A model generated the notes under the pieces. That model searched no databases and was not told the origin of the DNA. It saw only the letters and a program-made list of their open reading frames with translations. From positions 1 to 63,673 of the forward strand of contig NZ_QLME01000018.1 in NCBI RefSeq assembly GCF_003259895.1: 63,673 nucleotides of DNA. The letters are read 5' to 3'. Below are positions 7,639 to 17,234 of the stretch, piece by piece (within the stretch, counting starts at the first letter, position 1; each line of letters starts with the position of its first letter). The position numbers and the translations under genes are program-made. This DNA is from Halanaerobium saccharolyticum (GTDB lineage: Bacteria; Bacillota; Halanaerobiia; Halanaerobiales; Halanaerobiaceae).

Positions 7639-8931
7639 TTGCAGCAAGAAATTTCCTTAAAATATGGAGAAAACAAATTTGAACTTAGAATAAAAAAAGA
7701 TAGAATAAAAAACATTATTACTGCAAATTCTGTTGAAAAAGTTGAATTTGATAAAATGATTAGTCATGCTTTAAAGAATCCAATCGGAACTAAAAGGTTG
7801 AGCCAAAAAATGAAGGTTGGAGAAAGTGTTACAGTTGTAATATCTGATATAACAAGAAGTTGGCAGCAGATTGATAAGTTTCTACCATTTCTAATTGCTG
7901 AATTAGAAAAAGGTGGAATTAAGCTTGCAGATATTACTATACTGGCGGCAACCGGTTCTCATCGTTTTCATACGGAAAAAGAAATTCAATCGCTACTTGG
8001 AGAAGAGTATTATGGTAAGTTGAATTTTATTGATCATGATGCTAACGATAAAAAACAATTAGAATTTTTAGGAGAAACTTCTTTTGGTACTCCAGTTTGG
8101 ATTAATAAATTAGCTCTAGATGCTGATCGCTTAATTTTAACAGGTGGAATTGTTTTTCATGACCTGGCTGGTTTTGCGGGAGGTAGGAAATCAATTCTAC
8201 CTGGTATTGCAGGTTATGAATCAATTATGAAAAATCATTCTCTTTCTTTAAAAAAAGATGAGGGAGGAATTAAAGAAACTGTTACAAGTAACAATTTAGC
8301 AAATAATCCAGTTAATTTAGATATGCTGGAAGCGGCCAAAATGGTTAATGTCGATTTTATTTTCAATGTACTACCTGATGGGGCGGGTGGTATTGCAGCA
8401 GCAGTGGCTGGGGATTTAATTAAGGCTCATGAAAAAGGCTGTGATATTTGCAGAAATTTATTTGGAATTCAAATGGAGGAAAAAGCTGAGCTTGTTTTTG
8501 CTTCCTGTGGTGGTTATCCAAAAGATATCAATTTATATCAGGGATCTAAATCACTTGTAAATGCTGTTCAGGCTGTTAAAAAAAATGGGTATTTAGTTTT
8601 ACTTTCAGAATGTAGAGAAGGGATTGGTCATCCAGAGGTCAAAGAAATAATTGAGAATTATAAAAGTAATATTGAGCGGGAGAAATATTTACGCAATAAC
8701 TTTACTATTTCTCGTTACACAGGATATTTAATCACTAAAGAAATTGAAGACATCAATTTAATTTTGGTTAGTGAACTTGATAAAAAGATATTAAGCAGTA
8801 CAAAGATAGAGGTCGTTGATAACTTGAAAGATGCTCTAAAGATTGTGGAAGCAGCATTTGAAGAACTGCCTGAGACATATGTTATGCCGGCAGCAGCAAA
8901 TACTCTTCCAATATTTAAAGCTGATGATTAG
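7639..8931 (+). CDS. LarA-family nickel-pincer racemase/epimerase
   Basis: A member of the LarA (DUF2088) family, of which lactate racemase is the founder. TTG 7639 is chosen because GGGGTG lies six bases upstream; the in-frame GTG 7630 overlaps that site. With this start (430 residues) the key residues fall at His108 (TGSHR), His174 (GIVFH), Lys184 (GGRKSILPG) and His200 (KNHSL). As far as I recall these are the numbers of the catalytic histidines, the cofactor-bearing lysine and the nickel ligand in Lactobacillus LarA. The active site therefore looks complete. The cofactor makers LarB, LarC and LarE are not in this window. Relatives act on several 2-hydroxy acids, so the substrate is open; the amino-acid transport operon around it is unusual. 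Confidence 0.88.
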   Translation: MQQEISLKYGENKFELRIKKDRIKNIITANSVEKVEFDKMISHALKNPIGTKRLSQKMKVGESVTVVISDITRSWQQIDKFLPFLIAELEKGGIKLADITILAATGSHRFHTEKEIQSLLGEEYYGKLNFIDHDANDKKQLEFLGETSFGTPVWINKLALDADRLILTGGIVFHDLAGFAGGRKSILPGIAGYESIMKNHSLSLKKDEGGIKETVTSNNLANNPVNLDMLEAAKMVNVDFIFNVLPDGAGGIAAAVAGDLIKAHEKGCDICRNLFGIQMEEKAELVFASCGGYPKDINLYQGSKSLVNAVQAVKKNGYLVLLSECREGIGHPEVKEIIENYKSNIEREKYLRNNFTISRYTGYLITKEIEDINLILVSELDKKILSSTKIEVVDNLKDALKIVEAAFEELPETYVMPAAANTLPIFKADD

Positions 8932-8940
8932 GGGGATAAC

Positions 8941-9618
8941 ATGGATTTTTCATTTTTAGCTGATTATAAAGGTTTTTTTATTAGGGGAACACAGATCACA
9001 ATTTTACTGGCATTTTTTGCAGTTTTATTTGGTATTTTAATCGGAATAGTTTTAGCTATGTTTAAAATTTCAAGCAACAAATTTTTAAAAGGAATTGCCT
9101 CAGTTTATATTGAATTTATTAGAGGAACACCGCTTTTGGTTCAGTTATTTATTATCTATTATGGTCTTCCATACTTGGGTATTGAATTCCCTGATTTTCC
9201 ATTATTTGGCCAGAACGTAGGAGATTTTATGGCCGGGGTAATTGCAATGTCTGTTAATAGTGGGGCCTATGTTGCTGAAATTTTTAGAGCTGGTATTCAG
9301 GCAGTGGATAAAGGTCAAATGGAAGCAGCTCGTTCTTTAGGTATGCCCTATTTGATGTCGATGAAGAAAATAATATTACCTCAGGCGTTTAAAAATATAC
9401 TACCTGCTTTAGGTAATGAATTTATAGTTGTAATTAAAGAATCAGCGATAGTTTCAATTATTGGTATTCACGATTTAATGTATAATGCAGATACTGTAAG
9501 AGGAAATACGTTTAAGCCTTTTGCACCTTTAATTGTAGCAGCTGTGATTTATTTTGTAATTACTTTTACCCTTTCTAAATTTGTTGGATTACTTGAAAAA
9601 AGGATGGATACAGAATGA
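8941..9618 (+). CDS. Amino-acid ABC transporter permease
   Basis: A 225-residue inner-membrane permease of the His/Glu/Gln transporter family. It has several hydrophobic helices and the EAA loop region [20 protein letters not shown], which docks on the ATPase; [19 protein letters not shown] is also characteristic. GGGGG precedes the ATG, nine bases after the LarA-like gene. Only one permease gene is present, so the transporter probably uses a homodimer. The gene overlaps the ATPase gene by four bases, indicating translational coupling. Confidence 0.93.
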   Translation: MDFSFLADYKGFFIRGTQITILLAFFAVLFGILIGIVLAMFKISSNKFLKGIASVYIEFIRGTPLLVQLFIIYYGLPYLGIEFPDFPLFGQNVGDFMAGVIAMSVNSGAYVAEIFRAGIQAVDKGQMEAARSLGMPYLMSMKKIILPQAFKNILPALGNEFIVVIKESAIVSIIGIHDLMYNADTVRGNTFKPFAPLIVAAVIYFVITFTLSKFVGLLEKRMDTE

Positions 9619-10355
9619 ATATGATAGAAATTAATAAATTAAATAAATATTTTGGAGATTTGCATGTCCTCAAAGATATAGATTTAAAGGTAAAGGAGGG
9701 AGAGGTGGTTTCTGTAATTGGACCCAGTGGTTCAGGAAAAAGTACCCTTCTCCGCTGCTTAAATAGATTAGAAGAGCCCAGTTCTGGGGATATTATTTTT
9801 GAAGATATTTCAATTATGGATGATGAGCAGCATGATATAAATGAATTGAGACAGAAAATGGGGATGGTTTTTCAGCAGTTCAATCTATTTAATCATATGA
9901 ATGTAATGGAAAATATCACTTTAGCTCCTATAAAATTAAAAAAAATAAACAAAAACGAAGCTAAAAAAATTGCTTTAGATTTATTAGAAAAAGTTGGCCT
10001 TTTAAATAAAGCAGATGCCTATCCGTCCCAATTGTCGGGTGGACAAAAACAGAGGATTGCTATTGCTCGGGCTCTTGCTATGTCGCCTGATGTAATGCTT
10101 TTTGATGAACCAACATCTGCTTTAGATCCGGAAATGGTCGGAGATGTATTAGAAGTCATGAAAAATTTGGCTGCAGAAGGTATGACAATGGTCATTGTTA
10201 CTCATGAAATGAGCTTTGCGCGCGATGTTGCAGATCGAGTAGTTATTATGGATGCGGGTAATATTATTGAAGAGGGAAATCCTAAAAAAATATTTAATAA
10301 TCCTGAACATCCGAGAGCCAAAGACTTTTTAAGCAGAGTACTTAATCTATTTTAG
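9615..10355 (+). CDS. Amino-acid ABC transporter ATP-binding protein
   Basis: A 246-residue ATPase of the polar-amino-acid importer class (GlnQ/HisP-like). It shows Walker [11 protein letters not shown]-loop VFQQFNLF, signature [15 protein letters not shown], Walker [15 protein letters not shown] and the H-loop in VTHEM. It overlaps the permease stop (ATGA) and completes the importer with the binding protein and permease of this operon. The last codons form the 5' strand of the operon terminator. Confidence 0.95.
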   Translation: MNMIEINKLNKYFGDLHVLKDIDLKVKEGEVVSVIGPSGSGKSTLLRCLNRLEEPSSGDIIFEDISIMDDEQHDINELRQKMGMVFQQFNLFNHMNVMENITLAPIKLKKINKNEAKKIALDLLEKVGLLNKADAYPSQLSGGQKQRIAIARALAMSPDVMLFDEPTSALDPEMVGDVLEVMKNLAAEGMTMVIVTHEMSFARDVADRVVIMDAGNIIEEGNPKKIFNNPEHPRAKDFLSRVLNLF

Positions 10356-10376
10356 ATTTAAGTACTCTCTTTTTTT
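10335..10376 (+). terminator. Terminator of the T-box transport operon, overlapping the CDS end
   Basis: AGAGTACTTAAATC-type arms pair: AGAGTACTTAATCTA at the CDS end with GATTTAAGTACTCT after the stop, then seven T. The upstream arm lies inside the final codons of the ATPase gene. Confidence 0.88.
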
Positions 10377-10479
10377 AAAAAAATGACATCAAAAATGAAA
10401 AATCTTTTATTAAAGTTTAATATCTGATATTATTAGTATAAATAAGATTTTCTTTAAAATAAATGAGGAGCTGATTTTA

Positions 10480-11604
10480 ATGATAATTGCTGTACCCAGA
10501 GAAATTAAAAATAATGAGAATCGGGTAGCTTTAACTGCTGCTGGAGCTGAAATTTTGAAAAAAACAGGCCATCAAATTTTAGTCGAAAAAAATGCAGGTC
10601 AGGGAAGTGGTATTTTTGATCAGGATTATAAAAAGGCTGGAGCCGAAATAGTTGCTGATAAAAAAGAGCTTTTTCAAAAAGCAGAAATGATCATTAAAGT
10701 TAAGGAACCTCTAAAAGAAGAATATGATTTATTTAAAGAAGGTCAAATTTTATTTACTTATTTACATCTGGCTGCTGATCGGGAATTAACAGAAGCTTTA
10801 AAAGAAAAAAGTGTGACTGCTGTTGCTTATGAGACAGTACAGAATGAAGATGATGAGCTTCCGCTTTTAACACCGATGAGTGAAGTAGCGGGCAGATTAT
10901 CAGTGCAGGCTGCAGCTTCTTTTCTGGAAAAACCTAAAGGTGGAAGTGGAGTTCTGCTGGGGGGAGTACCTGGAGTTAAACCAGCTAAATTAGTTGTTAT
11001 AGGTGGTGGAATTGTAGGTCGTAATGCTGCCAAAGTTGCACACGGTATGGGTGCAGATATAACAATCATGGATATTAAACAGTCCACTATGCGCTATATT
11101 GATGATATTTTCCAGGGGAAAATAAAAACTATCATGTCAAATAATGCCCATGTGGCAGAAGAAGTGAGTCAGGCTGATGTAGTAATTGGAGCAGTTTTAA
11201 TTCCTGGAGCCAAAGCACCTAATCTGGTTACAGAAAAAATGATAAAAACTATGACTGATGGCTCTGTAGTTGTTGATGTGGCAATTGATCAGGGTGGATG
11301 TATAGAAGGTACATATCCAACAACTCACGATGATCCAATATTTAAAAAACACGGAGTTATTCATTATTCAGTAGCCAATATGCCGGGAGCAGTTGCTCGA
11401 ACCTCAACTTTTGCCCTGACTAATGCAACCCTTCCTTATATCAAAAAATTAGCTGCTCAGGGATATAAAAAAGCAATGTTGAATGATTATTCTCTGGCTT
11501 TAGGTTTAAATATTTATCAGGGAGAAATAGTCTGTCAGGCAGTTGCAGAAAGTTTTGATCAGGAACATAAAGACTTAGATCAGTTATTAAAAAAATGGAA
11601 GTAA
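10480..11604 (+). CDS. ald: Alanine dehydrogenase
   Basis: A 374-residue NAD-dependent alanine dehydrogenase interconverting L-alanine and pyruvate plus ammonium. Family marks are the N-terminal VPREIKNNENRVALT, the active-site His in TYLHLAAD, the gap region SEVAGRLSVQ, and the NAD Rossmann loop VVIGGGIVGRNAA. C-terminal MPGAVARTSTFALTNAT is diagnostic. Length is standard. It has its own GAGGAG ribosome site and is followed 80 bases later by alanine racemase, so both may serve alanine metabolism. Like the operon upstream, the pair concerns amino acids, but a terminator separates them. Confidence 0.95.
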   Translation: MIIAVPREIKNNENRVALTAAGAEILKKTGHQILVEKNAGQGSGIFDQDYKKAGAEIVADKKELFQKAEMIIKVKEPLKEEYDLFKEGQILFTYLHLAADRELTEALKEKSVTAVAYETVQNEDDELPLLTPMSEVAGRLSVQAAASFLEKPKGGSGVLLGGVPGVKPAKLVVIGGGIVGRNAAKVAHGMGADITIMDIKQSTMRYIDDIFQGKIKTIMSNNAHVAEEVSQADVVIGAVLIPGAKAPNLVTEKMIKTMTDGSVVVDVAIDQGGCIEGTYPTTHDDPIFKKHGVIHYSVANMPGAVARTSTFALTNATLPYIKKLAAQGYKKAMLNDYSLALGLNIYQGEIVCQAVAESFDQEHKDLDQLLKKWK

Positions 11605-11684
11605 AGCTCAGAATAAAAAATGCCACATGCAATTTGATTAAAATTAGATTTGAAGTATAGAAAGTAGTTGATGGAGGTAAAGAG

Positions 11685-12812
11685 ATGGAGCTACAATTAA
11701 AAAGGCCGGCCTGGGTGGAGATTGATCTCAGCGCCTTAGAAAATAATTATAATTTTATTCGCAGTAGAATTAATGAGCAGACTAAAATTGCTGCAGTTGT
11801 AAAAGCAAATGCCTATGGTCATGGAGTTGTAAAGGTAGCTCAAAAATTATCTCAACTGGGAGCCGAATATTTTTGTGTTGGCAGTCCGGATGAGGGAATT
11901 GAATTAAGAAAAGCAGGAATAACAGAGCCAATTTTAGTGCTGGCTGAAGTTTTGCCAACTCAGTATCCTGATATAATTAATGGAAATTTAATTCAAACAG
12001 CAGCCTCTATAAAAACTCTAGAATCTTTAAATAAAGCAGGAATTAAGGCGGCCAAAAAAGTAAAAGTTCATTTAAAAGTTGATACCGGGATGGGCAGAAT
12101 TGGATTTTTCCCAGAAGAGTTAGCTGAAGTTTATTCTCTGGCTCATAAATTAGAAAATATTAAAATTGAAGGAATTTTTTCTCATCTGGCAACAGCGGAT
12201 GAGGAGAAAAAAGATTTTTCTTATCAGCAGCTGCAGAGATTTAATTCTGCCCTGGATAAAATAAAAGCTGACGGATTTAAATTGCCGCTGCTCCATATTG
12301 CCAACAGTGCAGCTGTAATTGATATTAAAGAAAGCTCTTTAGATTTAGTTAGACCCGGAATTATGCTTTATGGGCTTCTACCGTCGGCTGAGTTGAATAA
12401 AGAAGCAGATTTGAAGTCGCTGTTATCATTTAAGACCAGGGTAGTCCAGCTTCGAAAATTGCCTGCTGGTTCTGCGGTCAGTTATGGTTCTACATATAAA
12501 ACTGAGACTGAGGAAAAACTTGCAGTTCTGCCGGTTGGTTATAAAGATGGATATCCACGACTTCTTTCTAACCAGGGAGAAGTTTTAATTAAGGGGCAAA
12601 GAGCACCAATCAGAGGTAGAGTCTGTATGGGTCAGACTATTGTCAGTGTTGATCAGATAGATAATGTTGAAGTTGGAGATGAAGTTGTTTTAATTGGCAA
12701 ACAGGGAAATGATGAAATATCAGCTGCTGAAATAGCTAATCTCTGTGGGACAATAAATTATGAGATAGTCTGCAATTTAAGTGAGCGGCTGGAAAAAGTC
12801 TATTTTGATTAA
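11685..12812 (+). CDS. alr: Alanine racemase
   Basis: A 375-residue fold-type III PLP racemase making D-alanine for peptidoglycan. The PLP lysine is Lys40 in AVVKANAYGHG and the second catalytic base is Tyr267 in SYGSTY. The C-terminal barrel follows. One oddity is that the normally conserved Cys-Met-Asp near the substrate entrance reads Cys314-Met315-Gly316 (RVCMGQ), so the aspartate is replaced by glycine. Other motifs are intact, and I expect activity. ATG is supported by GGAGG. It may be cotranscribed with ald. Confidence 0.94.
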   Translation: MELQLKRPAWVEIDLSALENNYNFIRSRINEQTKIAAVVKANAYGHGVVKVAQKLSQLGAEYFCVGSPDEGIELRKAGITEPILVLAEVLPTQYPDIINGNLIQTAASIKTLESLNKAGIKAAKKVKVHLKVDTGMGRIGFFPEELAEVYSLAHKLENIKIEGIFSHLATADEEKKDFSYQQLQRFNSALDKIKADGFKLPLLHIANSAAVIDIKESSLDLVRPGIMLYGLLPSAELNKEADLKSLLSFKTRVVQLRKLPAGSAVSYGSTYKTETEEKLAVLPVGYKDGYPRLLSNQGEVLIKGQRAPIRGRVCMGQTIVSVDQIDNVEVGDEVVLIGKQGNDEISAAEIANLCGTINYEIVCNLSERLEKVYFD

Positions 12813-12827
12813 ACACTAAACTTGTGA

Positions 12828-12866
12828 GAGCAGATTATGGTTTAAAAATCTGCTCATTCTTCCCTT
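12828..12866 (+). terminator. Probable terminator after alr
   Basis: GAGCAGATT (12828-12836) pairs with AATCTGCTC (12847-12855), followed by a T-rich but interrupted tract. It is a moderate terminator candidate. Confidence 0.6.
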
Positions 12867-12891
12867 TTAATTAACTTTTAGTAAATTTAAC

Positions 12892-12920
12892 TTGAATTTA
12901 TAAAAATGCTGTAATATAAT
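12892..12920 (+). promoter_or_regulatory. Promoter of serS
   Basis: TTGAAT (12892-12897), 17 bases, TATAAT (12915-12920). It lies just before the serine T-box leader. Confidence 0.75.
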
Positions 12921-12954
12921 GAGCATAATAAATAAATAGCCAACTATCTAAAAG

Positions 12955-13178
12955 CTGTGAAGGACAATAGTAGATTTATTAACTGAAATTAGAGAGCTGA
13001 TGGCTGCTGCAAATCAGTCAGTTAAAAATCGAATCCAGTCTGGAGCTGTGAGGCCGAAATAATTTGAGTAAGCTGAACCGGTTGAGTCCGTTAAAACTAT
13101 TTAAGCGGCGGCATTTTTGCTGTCATTAGGGTGGCACCACGAGCAATCTCGTCCCTTTTTCAGGGAGGGGTTTTTTTA
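12955..13178 (+). promoter_or_regulatory. Serine T-box riboswitch of serS
   Basis: A textbook T-box leader. Stem I shows the AGAGAGCTGATGG apical region and the specifier loop GAA-TCC-A with the serine codon TCC at 13034-13036. The T-box core AGGGTGGCACCACGAGC (from 13129) is followed by the terminator TCGTCCCTTTTTCAGGGAGGGG plus T run. The TCC specifier agrees with the seryl-tRNA synthetase downstream, so uncharged tRNA-Ser should promote read-through. Confidence 0.96.
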
Positions 13179-13257
13179 TTTTCAGGGTAATTTTTTCTTA
13201 TAATCAATTTTTTATAACTTAAGCTAATAATAAATTTAGATTTCAAAATAAATTTGA

Positions 13258-14538
<1,281 letters not shown>

Positions 14539-14581
14539 AGTTAGTTCTTTGTAATTTATTTCAATTGTACCATATTTCACT

Positions 14582-14620
14582 TGTACCAGGTACAAAAAAA
14601 CCTTTTTGTACCTGGTACCA
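14582..14620. repeat. Nested GTACC/GGTAC palindromic hairpin
   Basis: Two 11-base near-palindromes, GTACCAGGTAC (14583-14593) and GTACCTGGTAC (14608-14618), face each other. They form a 17-bp perfect stem TGTACCAGGTACAAAAA / TTTTTGTACCTGGTACA with a four-base loop. A related CCGTACCGGGTACGG palindrome lies after the ribonucleotide reductase gene at 23428-23442. It looks like a small dispersed palindromic repeat placed after genes. Confidence 0.75.
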
Positions 14621-14656
14621 ATAATATATTAACTTTAAAAGATAATAATGTAAGTG

Positions 14657-14689
14657 ATAGAGTCCTTTTTAGGGCTCTATTTGTTTTTT
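14657..14689 (+). terminator. Terminator after serS
   Basis: ATAGAGTCC (14657-14665) pairs with GGGCTCTAT (14672-14680), followed by TTGTTTTTT. It is a good Rho-independent terminator, about 120 bases after the stop. Confidence 0.82.
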
Positions 14690-14981
14690 GTGAAATTTTT
14701 TAATTTTTTTGGTCAAAAAAGAAGGATTATTGCTCTGAGTATAGAATAATATTAAACGAGATGTAAATAAAACAGTGTTTTACTATTAGAAACAAAGTTA
14801 TTTACTTGGCAAATTTAGTTTTTAATAGTAATTTTTGAGATAAAGCCGGATTTTAAATTACAATAGATTTATATGTACTTACTGTATTTTCTAAAAATAT
14901 TTAATTACCGGCTGAGAGATTAGAGTAGATTGCTGAGCTGTTTTGACAAAGAAGATTTAAAATTAAAAGGAGGCTTATTTA

Positions 14982-15632
14982 ATGAGTAAAGTTGAAGATT
15001 TAAAAAGAGTTGAGGAAACTGGGATTGTTGCTGTTGTTAGAGCAGAGAATGCAGAAAAAGCATTAAAAATTACTGAAGCTGTAAAAAAAGGTGGAATTGA
15101 AGCCATTGAGATTACAATGACTGTTCCTGGAGCTGTTGATGTAATTAAGCAGTTGACTGATGAGTACAGTAAAGATGAAATCTTAATTGGTGCAGGATCT
15201 GTTTTAGATGCAGAAACTGCTCGTGCCTGCATTCTAGCTGGAGCTGAGTATATTGTTTCTCCTTCTTTAGATGAAGAAACAATTGCTATGTGTAATCGCT
15301 ATCAGAAAGCTGTTATGCCTGGTGCAATGAGTGTAACTGAGGTTGTTAAAGCAATGAAATATGGTGCAGATATTGTTAAGATTTTCCCTGCGACCTTATT
15401 TGGCCCCAAGATTATTAAAGCTGTTAAAGGACCTTTACCACAGGCACCTCTAATGCCTACTGGTGGAGTTAGCCTTGATAATGTTAAAGATTGGATCAAA
15501 GCTGGAAGTTTAGCTGTTGGTGTTGGTAGTTCTTTAAGTAAGGGTGCCAAGACTGGTGACTATGAACAGGTAACAGAAACTGCTAAAGAATTTATTAGGT
15601 TGATTAAGGAAGCCAGAGCAGAAATGAATTAA
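14982..15632 (+). CDS. eda: 2-dehydro-3-deoxyphosphogluconate aldolase
   Basis: A 216-residue class I KDPG/KHG aldolase splitting 2-keto-3-deoxy-6-phosphogluconate into pyruvate and glyceraldehyde 3-phosphate. The Schiff-base lysine is Lys133 in YGADIVKIFPA; Glu43 in IEITMTVPG and the phosphate-binding end PTGGV are present. It forms a single (beta/alpha)8 barrel of normal length. Strong RBS AAAGGAGG. With the two downstream PfkB kinases it makes up the phosphorylated KDG branch that drains uronic and aldonic acids. Confidence 0.94.
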   Translation: MSKVEDLKRVEETGIVAVVRAENAEKALKITEAVKKGGIEAIEITMTVPGAVDVIKQLTDEYSKDEILIGAGSVLDAETARACILAGAEYIVSPSLDEETIAMCNRYQKAVMPGAMSVTEVVKAMKYGADIVKIFPATLFGPKIIKAVKGPLPQAPLMPTGGVSLDNVKDWIKAGSLAVGVGSSLSKGAKTGDYEQVTETAKEFIRLIKEARAEMN

Positions 15633-15656
15633 ATTTTTAATTCAAAATCATTTTTA

Positions 15657-15784
15657 AGAATAACTATCATTCATCTCTCAGCTAACTCAGCTTACCTTCC
15701 CGATCAGCACCTCGTGTGCTGCGGTCAGCTCAAGACATCGTGTCTTTCGAGCTGAGTTAGCGGAGATATTCATTAAGTTATTCT
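15657..15784. repeat. Structured inverted repeat, MITE-like or RNA element
   Basis: The ends AGAATAAC and GTTATTCT pair perfectly. Further in, GCTAACTCAGCT (15681-15692) pairs perfectly with AGCTGAGTTAGC (15750-15761), with partial pairing between. The interior holds two more hairpins: GATC.AGCAC/GTGCT..GGTC (15702-15726) and AGCTCAAGACA/TGTCTTTCGAGCT (15727-15753). The second competes with the outer stem. The element is richer in G+C than its flanks and encodes nothing, so it is either a miniature inverted-repeat element or a structured RNA. Confidence 0.7.
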
Positions 15785-15888
15785 AGAAAAAATTATAATT
15801 CATAAAAATTTAATATCATTTCTTTTAGGTGAGAACGCTGAGTTAATTTGATTTCATACAGATAAAGTTCTTAATTTATGAGATTTAA

Positions 15889-15962
15889 GACCATTTCTTT
15901 TAGTTAAGAAGATTGGCTGAAGTGTTCTCAGATTTGTGAGCAGATTAGCCAGCTGAATGGTC
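15889..15962 (+). other. Nested stem region in the kdgK leader
   Basis: GACCATT (15889-15895) pairs with AATGGTC (15956-15962). Inside, TGGCT (15914-15918) pairs with AGCCA (15947-15951), and CTCA (15927-15930) with TGAG (15937-15940). The coaxial arrangement could be a leader RNA structure. Function is unknown, and chance pairing in AT-rich DNA remains possible. Confidence 0.35.
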
Positions 15963-16105
15963 CGTTTTACTGTCAGAAGTAAATTTAATTGAGACTTGTT
16001 CATTCTGATATTTCTAAGTTTTATTAAATAAGGCTTAGTATTAAATTGTTATTTACTTAAATTGATTTTAATTTAAAACAAAAATTAACAGGAGGTTTTT
16101 ATTTT

Positions 16106-17128
16106 ATGTCTAAGAAAGTTGTTACATTTGGAGAGATTATGTTGCGTTTGACTCCACCGGATCATGAACGTTTTGTTCAGGCTGACACATTTAATGTTAT
16201 TTATGGTGGTGGGGAAGCAAATACTGCAGTATCTCTAGCCAATTATGGCCTGGATGCTCGTTTTGTAACTAAGTTACCTGATAATCCACTGGGACAGGCT
16301 GCTTTAAATGAAGTTCGTCGTTTTGGAGTTGATACTGATTATATTGCCCGTGGTGGAGACCGTTTAGGAATTTATTACTGTGAGAATGGTGCAAGTCAGA
16401 GACCATCTAATGTAGTTTACGATAGAGCTCATTCTGCAATTGCTGAAGCTGAAAGTGCAGATTTTGACTGGGAAGAAATTTTTGCTGATGTAGACTGGTT
16501 CCACTATACTGGAATTACTCCAGCTTTAAGTGAGAAGATGTCAGATGTTACTTTAGAAGCTGTTAAAGCTGCTAAAAAGCATGGTGTAAAAGTAAGCTGT
16601 GACTTAAACTACCGCGCTAAGCTCTGGAGCAAGGAAAGAGCTGGTCAGGTAATGGAAGGTTTAATGGAATATACTGATGTTGTAATTGCTAATGAAGAAG
16701 ATGCCGAAATGGTATTTGATATTAAGAGTGGTTCTGATATTACCAGTGGTGACTTAAATGTTGAAGGTTACAAAGATGTTGCAAAGCAGTTAATTGACCG
16801 CTTTGACTTAGAATTAGTAGGAAGTCACTTAAGAATCAGCCACAGTGCTTCTCGTAATGGCTGGTTAGTTATTCTCTTTGATGGAGAAAATTTTGTTCAG
16901 TCAACTAAATATGATATCACAATTATTGACCGGGTTGGTGGAGGAGACTCCTTTGCTGGTGGCTTAATTTATTCTCTGGTAACCGGTAAAGAGCTTCAGG
17001 AAGCTGCTGAGTTTGGTGCTGCTGCTTCTGCTCTAAAGCAGTCAATACCTGGTGACTTTAACCATGTAAGTGTTAAAGAAGTAGAAACTCTAGCTGGAGG
17101 AAATGCTTCCGGAAGAGTTAAGAGATAA
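16106..17128 (+). CDS. kdgK: 2-keto-3-deoxygluconate kinase (PfkB family)
   Basis: A 340-residue ribokinase-family kinase, likely phosphorylating 2-keto-3-deoxygluconate to KDPG, the substrate of the aldolase encoded upstream. It opens with FGEIMLRLTPPDHERFVQ and the substrate loop YGGGEANTA. The catalytic loop reads VGGGDSFAGG, a known variant of the PfkB GAGD motif with Asp as base. The sequence style GIYYCENGASQRPSNVVYDR is that of KDG kinases. RBS AGGAGG precedes the ATG, after a long, possibly structured leader. Confidence 0.88.
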   Translation: MSKKVVTFGEIMLRLTPPDHERFVQADTFNVIYGGGEANTAVSLANYGLDARFVTKLPDNPLGQAALNEVRRFGVDTDYIARGGDRLGIYYCENGASQRPSNVVYDRAHSAIAEAESADFDWEEIFADVDWFHYTGITPALSEKMSDVTLEAVKAAKKHGVKVSCDLNYRAKLWSKERAGQVMEGLMEYTDVVIANEEDAEMVFDIKSGSDITSGDLNVEGYKDVAKQLIDRFDLELVGSHLRISHSASRNGWLVILFDGENFVQSTKYDITIIDRVGGGDSFAGGLIYSLVTGKELQEAAEFGAAASALKQSIPGDFNHVSVKEVETLAGGNASGRVKR

Positions 17129-17152
17129 GTAGTTAATAATTCTATTTCAATA

Positions 17153-17186
17153 AAGGGCTGCAGCTTTAAGCTGTGGCCTTTTTTTC
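17153..17186 (+). terminator. Terminator after the first KDG kinase
   Basis: AAGGGCTGCAGCTT pairs with AAGCTGTGGCCTT (with G-T pairs), followed by a T7 run. It separates the two PfkB kinase genes into different transcripts or attenuates the second. Confidence 0.85.
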
Positions 17187-17234
17187 AATTTTAGCATTAA
17201 AGGCAAATTTTTATTTTTTTAGGAGGAATTTCAA

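Larger units (their letters stand above)
15632..16106. other. Gene-free stretch with two structured elements
   Basis: No gene is visible here. It holds a ~130-base imperfect inverted repeat (15657-15784) and, closer to the kinase gene, a nested stem region (15889-15962). Two related phrases, ATTTCTTTTAGGTGAGAA and ATTTCTTTTAGTTAAGAA, begin at about 15818 and 15893. Confidence 0.6.

Noticed and set aside
15657-15784. CRISPR-like or simple terminator reading of the structured repeat
   Set aside because: There is only one unit, no direct repeats with spacers, and no T tract.
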